In this document: positions 20,817 to 29,400 of the stretch, in pieces | Position numbering within the stretch: position 1 is the stretch's first letter | Layout of the letters: each line of letters begins with the position of its first letter | Assembly: GCF_034008635.1 (NCBI RefSeq) | Contig: NZ_CP125378.1 | Coordinates: 1,726,001-1,790,000 of the forward strand | DNA: 64,000 bases | Direction of reading: 5' to 3' | Source of the DNA: Pseudomonas sp. P8_229 | GTDB lineage: Bacteria; Pseudomonadota; Gammaproteobacteria; Pseudomonadales; Pseudomonadaceae | The notes under the pieces: model-generated | Database searches by the model: none | What the model was told of the DNA's origin: nothing | What the model saw: the letters and a program-made list of their open reading frames with translations, nothing else | Translations under genes and position numbers: made by a program

Positions 20817-20893
20817 TGGCGGCTGTGCGTGGGAGACCCTCGGGTCTGCCGGGTTCCTTCTTACCCGGTTCGCCAACCTGCGCACAGCTGCCA
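20817..20893 (+). ncRNA. P4 CI-like immunity RNA
   Basis: A 77-base segment closed by a 13-bp stem (20817-20829 with 20881-20893, one G-U pair). Inside are a small hairpin (AGACC-CTCG-GGTCT, 20834-20847), a second hairpin (CCGGGT/ACCCGG, 20849-20868) whose loop is TCCTTCTT, and a single-stranded TTCGCCAACC. Loop and tail are complementary to two targets, upstream (seqA) and downstream (seqC). Phage P4 immunity uses a CI RNA of about this size with just this seqA-seqB-seqC layout to terminate early transcription. A frame through it resembles conceptual 'Ash' proteins, which I think is a by-product of RNA conservation. Confidence 0.7.
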
Positions 20894-20898
20894 CCCCA

Positions 20899-20941
20899 AT
20901 TCGTTTGGCGACGAATCGTGGCAGTTCCTACTTAAGAAGGA
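20899..20941 (+). promoter_or_regulatory. seqC-like target overlapping a ribosome-binding site
   Basis: ATTCG/CGAAT hairpin (20899-20916) exposes TTTGGCGA, complementary to 20870-20876; TAAGAAGGA (20933-20941) is a 9-base perfect complement of 20855-20863. AAGGAG (20937-20942) is the Shine-Dalgarno of the ORF at 20951, so pairing would also block its translation. Confidence 0.6.
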
Positions 20942-20950
20942 GCTCCACCT

Positions 20951-21109
20951 ATGCACGCCCTCAATCCGTCCAAAATTCGCGCCTCCGCACATCGTGCAAT
21001 GGCTCTCGCCGCTTTACACGCCAATTCCAGCCTCGCTACACGCCTCGCCCGTTACAACACTCACATGGCCAAAGCCCGCGAACTCGAAACCGCAGGCGGT
21101 GCCCAATGA
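20951..21109 (+). CDS. Small leader-proximal ORF, 52 aa
   Basis: A 52-codon ORF (MHALNPSKIRASAHRAMALA...) with a very good Shine-Dalgarno, AAGGAG, eight bases before the ATG. It is alanine-rich, amphipathic and basic at the start, with no Cys or Trp. Its stop overlaps the next start (ATGA), so it controls translation of the following genes. Its ribosome-binding site lies inside the seqC-like target of the CI-type RNA. P4 has the small kil gene at the equivalent place, but I cannot show sequence relationship. Confidence 0.7.
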   Translation: MHALNPSKIRASAHRAMALAALHANSSLATRLARYNTHMAKARELETAGGAQ

Positions 21110-21390
21110 ACAACGCTTTGAGTTTCGCCCTGCCCGAAGACCTGCTTTGCGTGAATCCAACCGCAGAAGCCGGTGTGCCCATCGACGCCATCACCTGCGC
21201 CATTGCTCGTGCCGACTCGGTTCTGACGCTGCTTGAAGAACACTTCGAAAACGACTCCTCGCGCCTCGCTAATCATGTCATCGCCGCCGTCCTCTGGGAC
21301 GTGCGCGGTACTCTTGGTTTGATTAAAACACTGACCTTGCACGGCGACTCCACTTCGATGCCTGCTGCGCAGAAAGGCGGTGCGCTATGA
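21106..21390 (+). CDS. Island hypothetical protein, 94 aa
   Basis: Starts MNNALSFALPEDLLCVNPTAEAGVP in an ATGA overlap with the 52-aa ORF and ends in an ATGA overlap with the next gene. Residues about 30-75 form amphipathic helices (ARADSVLTLLEEHFENDSSRL, NHVIAAVLWDVRGTLGLI). Resembles small acidic Pseudomonas proteins of unknown function often found beside DUF3077 proteins. A longer in-frame reading upstream passes through the RNA module and is not favoured. Confidence 0.72.
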   Translation: MNNALSFALPEDLLCVNPTAEAGVPIDAITCAIARADSVLTLLEEHFENDSSRLANHVIAAVLWDVRGTLGLIKTLTLHGDSTSMPAAQKGGAL

Positions 21391-21659
21391 ACACCTCCAC
21401 CACCCTCGGGCATGCCACCTTCACTCGCGTGAACGCCTCCGATTTGAAGTTGTTCCGGGTCAATGCCGGAGTACCAGTCGAAAACGCACTGGAGATGGTT
21501 TCCCTGCTGCAGCATCACGCCAACCAACTTAACTTGGACGCCGCCATGAGCGACAGCGGTGAGCGTTTCAGTTGGCCTGCTCTGTACCTTGGCGAAATGG
21601 CCAAAGCGCTGATCGATGACATCAACGACGCGCTGTTTCTGCCGAGGGCTGACGCATGA
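21387..21659 (+). CDS. DUF3077-like protein, 90 aa
   Basis: The segment LFRVNAGVPVENALEMVSLLQHHANQL (split here at residues about 21-48) matches what I recall of DUF3077, a small Pseudomonas family of unknown function. Start and stop overlap its neighbours by ATGA, coupling it to the primase gene. No catalytic motif is visible. Confidence 0.7.
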   Translation: MNTSTTLGHATFTRVNASDLKLFRVNAGVPVENALEMVSLLQHHANQLNLDAAMSDSGERFSWPALYLGEMAKALIDDINDALFLPRADA

Positions 21660-24562
21660 GCCAACGCCCGAGCACCTCCGCAAAACGTCCAAGCTTTGCC
21701 GACGTGAAAGCCGCCGCGCTGAAAGGCATTGATCGCGTTCTGTCTCACTGGCTGCCCAATGGCAAGCGCGTCGACGGAGGCAAGGAATACACAGCACCCA
21801 ACCCAACCCGCAGCGATAAGCGCGCCGGTTCGCTCAAGATCAATCTGAGCAAGGGCACATGGGCCGACTTTGCTACCGGCGACAAGGGCGGTGACCTGAT
21901 TGATCTGGTGCGCTATCTGGACGGCAGCACCGACGTCGAGGCCTGCAACAAACTCGCAGACCTATTGAATGTTGCGCCCGGCACCGCCCAGGCGAAGAAC
22001 GCGCCTGCCAAGACGAAAGCCCCTGAGTGGATTGCCATTCAGCCGATACCAGCGGAGGCCATGAACAAGTGCCCTGCGAAGCATCGGCAGCACGGCGCAC
22101 CATCCAAGGTGTGGATCTACCGTGATACAGAAGGCCAGCCGCTTATGGCCCTCTACCGCTTCGACCTCACGCCAGATGAGGACGGCAAGCCGAAGAAGGT
22201 CTTTGCACCACTTACATGGTGCGAACGCGCCGATGGCCAAACCAAGCAATGGCGCTGGCAGGGGCTACCCGATCCACGTCCGCTGCTGCGACTTGATGAA
22301 CTGGCTCAACGCAGTGACTCACCGATAGTGTTGTGCGAAGGCGAGAAAGCTGCCGATGCTGCTGCCGAACTGCTGCCGAACCACGTGGCCACCTGCTGGC
22401 CGAACGGCTCTAACTCTTGGCACAAAGCGGACCTGTCACCCCTCAAAGGGCGCGATGTGCTGTTGTGGCCGGATAACGACGACAGCGGCAAAGTCTGCAT
22501 GGATACCGTCGCCGAGAAACTGCGCGAAATCGGCGCCGTCTCGGTTCGAGTCATCGCGCTGGAGGTGTTCAAGCGCAAGCCCACGCTGAAGAACGGCGCC
22601 GCTGCCTTCGCCAAAGGTGGTCAATGGGACGAAGGTGATGACGCCGTCGATGCGTCCGCCAAAGGTTGGACAGCCACCCACTTCGCCGAGCTGCAAAGCA
22701 GCGGCGAGCTGTATGGCTTGCTCGAGGAAAAAACATCCACGGAGCAGACTGAAGCCAAGCCGGAAGCGAAGGCGAAACCTGCGACCACACGCCCGAAAAA
22801 ATCGAAAAACGATTTGATGCCCGGTGGCTTTCGACTCACATCCGAAGGTGTGTTTTATGCCGGTGACGACGGTGAGCCGCGTCCGGTGTGTTCGCCACTG
22901 GAGATCCTCGCCCGTACTCGCGACGACAAGGGTCAGAACTGGGGATTGTTGGTTGAATTTGACGATCCCGACGGCGCCAAGAAACGCTGGAACATCCCGG
23001 CCCGCACCATGACGGGTGACTTCGGCAAAGACGTGCTCGGGCCCTTGGTGGATATGGGGCTACGCCTCGCAGGTAGTCGGTCAGGGCGCAATGCACGCAA
23101 CGACCTGCAGAGCTATCTCGGCGGCTTCGACAGCGCCCAAAGGGCACGACTGGTCACGCGCTTGGGTTGGCATGACACCGCCTTTCTACTGCCCGAGCAG
23201 CAAGTCGGCGCGCACAGCGAGCACCTGCACTTCTACGAAGCCGGTTCGCAACTTCCGCCAATCAGCGAAGCGGGCACGCTTGAGCAATGGCAGGAGCAGA
23301 TCGGCGCGCTGTGCATCGGCAATCACCGTTTGGCGTTTGTCGTCGGCGTGGCTTTCGCGGGGCCGCTGCTGCACATGCTCGGCCATGAGTCGGGCGGCTT
23401 TCACCTGTATGGCGACAGCTCGGGCGGTAAGACCACCCATTTGCAAGTCGCCGCCTCGATTTACGGCGGGCCGCGTCTGGTGCGTTCGTGGCGCTCGACC
23501 GACAACGCGCTCGAATCCATCGCCGCCGCGCATTCCGACGGCCTTTTGGTCTTAGATGAAATCGGCATGTGCGACCCGCGCATCATCGGCGAGACGGTGT
23601 ACATGCTCGGCAACGGCACCGGCAAAGCACGCGCTAACGATCGAGGCCAAGCAGGCCGTCAGGTGCAGGAGTGGCGCCTGCTGTTTCTCTCCACTGGGGA
23701 GAAAACGTTGGCCCAACACATGGCCGAAGCGAACAAGGAACTGAAAGCGGGTATGGAAGTGCGCATGCTTGCTGTCCCGGCCGATGCGAGCAAAGGCCTC
23801 GGCATGTTCGATACGCTTAACGGGTTTGAAGATGCTGCCGCACTGTCCGACGCGCTCAAGGCTCGCGTAGCGAAGTACTACGGCACACCACTCACGGCCT
23901 TTCTAACGGCGCTATGTGAACCCGGCAAGAGTCATGGATGGTCCGCCATCCTGCGCCGCACGCTGGAAGGTTTCATCGCGCAGTCGTTACCGGCGTCGGC
24001 CAGTGGACAAGCGCACCGTGCTGCCGCTCGCTTCGGTCTAGCCGCCGCAGCGGGCGAGCTGGCCACCGCGATGGGGATCACCGGCTGGCCTGACGGAACC
24101 GCCACCACCGCTGCTCGCGTGTGCCTCAACGCTTGGATGAACGAGCGCGGCGGTGCAGGTAACTTCGAGGGCGATGCGATCTTGGCGCGACTGCGCCAGG
24201 TCATCGAGCGCTTCGGTGAAAGCCGCTTCACGCGCTGGGAATCGGCGGCGGCAAAAATCGATGAGCACGGGCCGCGCACCATCGACCGACTCGGTTTTCG
24301 TAAGACGTTGGAGCACGGTCTGGGCGATTCCCTGCACACCACCAACACCTATTACGTGCTCCCTGAGCTATGGCGCTCGGAGATCTTCCGAGGCATGAAC
24401 ATCAACGCGGTGAACAAGGAATTGCTGCAGCGAGGTGTTCTGGAACCTGGGAAGGACGGTAAGGCGTCGAGCCTGATCCGGTTACCCGGTCTCGGCACGC
24501 AGCGTTGCTACATCGTTAAGACGATTCCGGGAATGGATGAGAGCGAGGCTCGGGCTGCCTGA
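21656..24562 (+). CDS. Toprim/DUF927 primase-helicase (P4 alpha-like)
   Basis: A 968-residue replication protein. Domains in order: N-terminal DNA-binding/primase-like part (about 1-100, TWADFATGDKGGDLIDLVRYL), Toprim-like fold (about 215-300, PIVLCEGEKAADAAAELL then VLLWPDNDDSGK), a Lys/Pro linker near 370-390, and a DUF927 helicase-like domain (about 395-700) with Walker A GDSSGGKTT and Walker B GLLVLDEIGM. This architecture is the probable functional equivalent of the P4 alpha protein, which primes, unwinds and recognises origin repeats. It is the largest core gene of the island and ends the coupled operon that starts at 20951. Confidence 0.88.
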   Translation: MSQRPSTSAKRPSFADVKAAALKGIDRVLSHWLPNGKRVDGGKEYTAPNPTRSDKRAGSLKINLSKGTWADFATGDKGGDLIDLVRYLDGSTDVEACNKLADLLNVAPGTAQAKNAPAKTKAPEWIAIQPIPAEAMNKCPAKHRQHGAPSKVWIYRDTEGQPLMALYRFDLTPDEDGKPKKVFAPLTWCERADGQTKQWRWQGLPDPRPLLRLDELAQRSDSPIVLCEGEKAADAAAELLPNHVATCWPNGSNSWHKADLSPLKGRDVLLWPDNDDSGKVCMDTVAEKLREIGAVSVRVIALEVFKRKPTLKNGAAAFAKGGQWDEGDDAVDASAKGWTATHFAELQSSGELYGLLEEKTSTEQTEAKPEAKAKPATTRPKKSKNDLMPGGFRLTSEGVFYAGDDGEPRPVCSPLEILARTRDDKGQNWGLLVEFDDPDGAKKRWNIPARTMTGDFGKDVLGPLVDMGLRLAGSRSGRNARNDLQSYLGGFDSAQRARLVTRLGWHDTAFLLPEQQVGAHSEHLHFYEAGSQLPPISEAGTLEQWQEQIGALCIGNHRLAFVVGVAFAGPLLHMLGHESGGFHLYGDSSGGKTTHLQVAASIYGGPRLVRSWRSTDNALESIAAAHSDGLLVLDEIGMCDPRIIGETVYMLGNGTGKARANDRGQAGRQVQEWRLLFLSTGEKTLAQHMAEANKELKAGMEVRMLAVPADASKGLGMFDTLNGFEDAAALSDALKARVAKYYGTPLTAFLTALCEPGKSHGWSAILRRTLEGFIAQSLPASASGQAHRAAARFGLAAAAGELATAMGITGWPDGTATTAARVCLNAWMNERGGAGNFEGDAILARLRQVIERFGESRFTRWESAAAKIDEHGPRTIDRLGFRKTLEHGLGDSLHTTNTYYVLPELWRSEIFRGMNINAVNKELLQRGVLEPGKDGKASSLIRLPGLGTQRCYIVKTIPGMDESEARAA

Positions 24563-24653
24563 GAGCATCTCTGCTGATCGAGGTACCGCCGGCCAAATCC
24601 CGGCCTCGCCAGCCACTCAACCAACCCACAATCGCATTGAGAGAGATCAGACA

Positions 24654-25595
24654 ATGAACGAGATTCAAGAACTGAAAGACCGTCGTGACGAACTGCTGAG
24701 CGAGGCAGAACGACTCCAAACCGAAATGCTGCAACTCAAGACGGCGCTGGAAAGTGAAAAGCCCATTGAACCAGACCGCAAACGCGAATTGCAGGAGAAG
24801 TACAGCGAGGTGAAAAGTAAACTTCACTCACGTAAGCACAATGCCGACTTAATAAATCGGAAGATCATACGCCGTGAAGAACTCGCCAATTGCGATTCGC
24901 TGATGGCGGGTCACATCGAAGCGATGAATAACTGGAAAGCGGATGAGCAGGAGCTGAACGAAAAGCGTCATAGCCTCAGCACCCGCCTTGAGCAGATCCA
25001 ACAACAAGCGGCAGAAGACATGGCCAAAGCACGTCAGGCCGAAACAGACGCTGCCACGGCATACGCGCAGGCCGTCGCTTGGGGTGACACCGAAGGCGAG
25101 AAGACCGCCAACACCGACGCACAAAAGGCCGCGAAGAATCTGACAGCCGCCGCCGAACATAACCGCCGGCAAACCCTGATCATGGCAGCGTTGGAGCAGG
25201 AGCTGGTGACGGTAGATAAATACATCACCGAAGCACAGGAAAAGCATAAAGAAATCGAACGAACCGCCCTATGGCTCTCTTACACGGTACTTGAAGAGAA
25301 GTGGAATGAGGCCGCAAAAGCGTTATTTGAGGTGGGTGGTAAGCTATGGGCTAACTACAACTTACTAGGCCTGGATCAGGTGAACCTGATGAAACTTACG
25401 GTTCCCGAAGAAGGTGAACGTTTCGGCAATTGGACGTGGCGTGAACTTTCCGACCGCGCACGTAAATACAGCGCACGCGACTTGGTGCAGCTCGACAGTT
25501 TGCTCCTCCAAAAACCCGAAGATGTGGCCACTCCAGAACAACACAAGGATGAACGTAATGAACAAGCCAATACAGAACAGCGTGAGTTGGTCTGA
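24654..25595 (+). CDS. Coiled-coil island protein, 313 aa
   Basis: Almost entirely charged heptad-like sequence. The first 60 residues (EIQELKDRRDELLSEAERLQ...) and 95-200 are strong coiled-coil candidates rich in Glu, Lys, Gln and Ala; the last 100 residues contain a more globular part (LWANYNLLGLDQVNLMKLTVPEEGERFG broken over residues about 230-260). Start is the ATG at 24654, after GAGAGA; the frame reads further upstream into non-coding sequence. No family recognised; position after the primase suggests a replication or partition accessory, which is inference only. Confidence 0.72.
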   Translation: MNEIQELKDRRDELLSEAERLQTEMLQLKTALESEKPIEPDRKRELQEKYSEVKSKLHSRKHNADLINRKIIRREELANCDSLMAGHIEAMNNWKADEQELNEKRHSLSTRLEQIQQQAAEDMAKARQAETDAATAYAQAVAWGDTEGEKTANTDAQKAAKNLTAAAEHNRRQTLIMAALEQELVTVDKYITEAQEKHKEIERTALWLSYTVLEEKWNEAAKALFEVGGKLWANYNLLGLDQVNLMKLTVPEEGERFGNWTWRELSDRARKYSARDLVQLDSLLLQKPEDVATPEQHKDERNEQANTEQRELV

Positions 25596-25746
25596 CACGC
25601 TCAAAACTAGGAAGGCCCATCTCAATGCTCTGCTGAAGACCATCAACGCAGGGTCGGGCAGAGCTAGTCAGATACAAACGCTAACAATCAACGCGATTAA
25701 TACGGAAATGGTGCATATTGAAAACCAACTGAATCGCCGGAAATAG
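25558..25746 (+). CDS. Small island protein, 62 aa
   Basis: Begins MNKPIQNSVSWSDTLKTRKAHLN inside the last 38 bases of the previous gene, in another frame, with AAGGA before the start. It is basic and helical, ending in HIENQLNRRK. No family recognised. Strong overlap with the upstream gene suggests coupled translation. Confidence 0.55.
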   Translation: MNKPIQNSVSWSDTLKTRKAHLNALLKTINAGSGRASQIQTLTINAINTEMVHIENQLNRRK

Positions 25747-25815
25747 TGCTGAACTTGAAACTCGCACTACCATCCAAATAACTCACGCATGACTTTACTG
25801 AACAAGGGAAACAAC

Positions 25816-26181
25816 ATGTCCAAACTCGCAGAATACCGTCAACTAGAAAAACACCTCGCCGAGCAGCTCCAAGCACTGGAAGCACTGAAGGGTGATGATG
25901 GGCTGAAGAAAGAAATCGAGTTTGAAGCCAAGCTGCGCAAGCTGCTCGAACACTATGGGTTCAGCCTGAAGCAAATCATCAACATTCTAGAGCCGTAAAC
26001 CCAGGCGCGGCGTCAAGCCACAGCTCCGGCCGTCAGCACACGCAAACCACGCGAACTCAAGGTCTACAAAAACCCCAATACCGGTGAAGTTATCGAAACC
26101 AAAGGTGGGAATCACAAGGCGTTGAAAGAGTGGAAAGCGAAGCACGGTGCCGACGTCGTCGAGGGATGGCTGAAAAAGTAA
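25816..26181 (+). pseudogene. MvaT-family xenogeneic silencer interrupted by a stop codon
   Basis: The first 60 codons (MSKLAEYRQLEKHLAEQLQA...) are the N-terminal coiled-coil oligomerisation domain of an MvaT/MvaU-type H-NS-like protein. Codon 61 is TAA (25996-25998). The same frame continues without further stops to 26179-26181 and encodes the MvaT DNA-binding domain, including YKNPNTGEVIETKGGNHK and LKEWKAKHG. So the full protein would be about 121 residues, normal for the family. Either a pseudogene, or a gene now making only the oligomerisation half, which could poison host MvaT much as truncated H-NS proteins do in enterobacteria. Confidence 0.85.
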
Positions 26182-26195
26182 GTCAGCCTCACATG

Positions 26196-26221
26196 AAAAA
26201 GGGCCCAAACGGGCCCTTTTT
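26196..26221 (+). terminator. Terminator after the MvaT-like gene
   Basis: AAAAAGGGCCC-AAAC-GGGCCCTTTTT, 11 bases-each-side symmetric stem with A and T runs, 14 bases after the original MvaT stop. It also separates the island core from the minus-strand cargo gene; the 218 bases from here to 26440 show no gene. Confidence 0.85.
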
Positions 26222-26439
26222 GTTAACGATCCTCGGCTACAAAGTAAAATCTCGTCGTAAGCTAGTTGCTGAACGGCAAATCTCTTCCATATTTATTGCA
26301 TTCCTCTACTGGATCTAAGGCCCATTTCAGGCGAACGCTACGGTTCGAGACCGGCAGCAATTAACCAAAAGCAGACTTTCTTATTCAGGAAACAGCACCA
26401 TTAAATGCGAATACTGCGCAAATGCCTCGGCCGTACCTG

Positions 26440-29400
26440 TTAAGCAATGAAAGCATCCTTTGGCAATTTCAAATCATTCCAAACATTTTCATCAGCTAGC
26501 CCGCTTAAATCAGAATTTAACATACCAATCAAACTGGACTTAAGCTCTCGAAACTTAACGGTTCCTAGTTTTTCAGACAACGGTATCAGCTTTACACAAA
26601 GTTCGATTCGACGCGCTAAAGATATAGAGTCTCCCGCCACAAGCTCCGCTAATACGTTGCAGCAATGGTCGCGCAAGTCAGCAGAGCTGAGCACATCATT
26701 TATGTCTTTCAGAAACCCATCCGTATCCAAACCAACGAAAATATAGCGCAAAACTTTAGCAGAAAATGAAACTACTGGTAATTCGCTCTCACTAAGCTCC
26801 ATCAATAAATCATCTGGAATCACCACATCGACTCCATAGCATACTTTGTAAACGCACAGCAGATTCACTAAACCTTCTTTACATGGGTCAAGTATCAACT
26901 GGGCCGCCATCAAAGCAGAAGAGAATCTCTCACCCCTTATGTTACGCGTATGAGCCCTGAACTTATAAAATCGAGCCTTTAGGCAAACTTCACTTAGCGC
27001 GGTTAAATGTTCTGACCTCCAACAGCTTGCTGAAAAAATATTTAATGAGTCAGTATAAATATAAGAAAGCTTTTCATCATTCAACACCCCTATTAAATCG
27101 CTGCTTTCTTGTAGCGAAAGCTCGACTGGCACTTCAATGTTTATTAGTGCAATTGCTAGAAGCCCGTGTATTCGCTTAAGAGCGTATTCATTCTTTAGCT
27201 TGGGTATCAAGTTAACAAACTCAAACACGGCGAGCTTTATAGGGGCCAACTTGGTATTTTCGTTACTCCGCCATATACCCAAATCACCGGACAGGCTGTT
27301 GTTCTTAAAGGCAACCAGGCCCACACTACCTATCTGATTATTCATAGGAAATTCATCTGTATAACAAAAATCCTGAGAAACCACCCCCTTTTCACGCAAA
27401 CGCAACTCCGCTTCTTTCCACGCCGTAACATCTCCATATTCACCTGAGTAAACTTTTGATGAAACAGAATCCAGAAACTTAAGCTCCGTTTGCAAAACCG
27501 TTGCTACGGGCCACGGTACATATCGGAGCATTGCCACGATCTTTGGATCGTCTGACGCTATATCGATAAAGCGTTGTACACAGAACGCCAAAGTATCTAG
27601 GGACGGATCTCTAGAAAAATCTGCGGCTGCAAAAATGAAAGACCATTCCGGGTGGACGTTGGCCTCCAACGTAGGGCGCATAACATGAGCCAACCCTTCG
27701 ATCGCAACAATAGCAGTTGAAACGCCTATGTGTTCGCTTAACACCGTAGCCGTAAAAGTTTTAGGCGAACAGGCCGTTAAGAATTTCAGCTCACTAAGAT
27801 AATCCAAAGTTTCACGCGCGTTGGTGCGTATTAAATTGTTGTACTTTCCTTCGAGTGCACTTGTATCACCCTCTGTATTGATCGCAACGAATCCAGCCGC
27901 GAGAATCGAATTTCTTACCGACTCCAGAGTAAAATTGGACTTCACTGGTATCACGCCATGTTTTACCACAGCGAATACGCTTTCTAAATCCCTAGGCCAC
28001 TCTTCACCCAGAAAAAAAATGGCAGGCCTGCAGTTTATTGATGCCAGCTTAAGTATCAAACTCCAGGCAGCCGCACGCACTTCATAGTTACTGGAATTCA
28101 AGTACTTCATCCGCAACTCGTCAAACAGTATCGATTGGGTGTGCGACTCATATAACATATGCAAAGGTTTGCCAATGTAATCCAAACCATGATTAAGCAA
28201 CTCTAACGCATGAATTGCCAACTGCCTTCTGTGCTTAGGTTGGTCCGCGGCAATTCCATCCATGAAGAGTTCGAGAGACAATAGCGCCCCACGCCCTACC
28301 ACTCTATGCGAGTCAAGTGTATCCAGTTGACGCGGTATTCCGGTTATTGAGGATCTAATATAGTGAAGATTGTCCTCCGAAAAGCATCTACTAGCTGCGA
28401 TAGTAAATACGTGTTGCCAATGTGACTTCCCTGCCAAATGCTGAAGCCGCATTTCTATAACCTCTGGCGCTGAAGCCGTCAAAGCTGAGGCTGCCATAAA
28501 CTCTTGAAGAGATCTAACGTCAAAGCTTATACGACCTTCCTCTCTGCAAGATAATAGCACCAACCGATTTAAAGAGAGCTCACCCAACTCAACCAGCCGT
28601 TCCTTTATATCTTTTTCTGAAAATTCCTCCGACTCTAAATAACTACGAATCAAAGCAGAGAATTTCTCAAGATCGAGGTGCGAAGTCGCTTGCCCTGCCT
28701 TTTCCGCGTCCACATGCAACAACAACCCTGCGCGCTGATGTATGGGACCTATAAATTGTATGTTTTTATCAAGTATCTTTTGAGATTGACCGCTTTTGGA
28801 TTTTTCGCGTTTTTTTAGTATTTCAAAGTAGTCATTAAACAAGTTCCACCGGGAAGTAGGGACTCCGCCTCCGGTATCTACAATCATGTGCAGAATTGTA
28901 ACCTGCAATGGACTTTTCATTAGCCTTTCAGTGGTCGGATTTTTTATCGAGCTCTCTAGCTGAGTAATAATTTTTCGCTGACGATCCGTATCATCTTTAT
29001 AATAAGCAGTAGTAAGTAGCTTAGCATAGGCAAGAGCTTTGTTTGAGTCCAGGTCTTGCAGCACCCAGTGCTGCCATAAAATTGGACTCAGATCCGAATT
29101 GTAGCCCTGAGGACGGCTGGTAGCGATTATAAATACATCACCATCCAGTGCATTAACCTCGGTTAAAAAATTCTGCATAGCTGATACTACGGCACTTCTT
29201 TCTCCGCTTGGAGGAACCTCATCCAACCCATCAAAAATTACAATCCAAGGAAAACTGCCAATCCATTCTCGTACATCTGATACGGATACCTCTACATCAG
29301 TCATATCCGCAAACTCATCCGCGATATGCTTCAGTATGGACGGACGATTCCCGCCTCTATCTTTTGCTTCACTAATCTTATCTGCGTATTGAGGCAACGA

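Noticed and set aside
20608-21390. Single 260-codon gene across the RNA module
   Set aside because: It crosses the terminator-like and CI-like structures and lies partly upstream of the likely promoter; the 52-aa and 94-aa ORFs with proper start signals explain the downstream part better.
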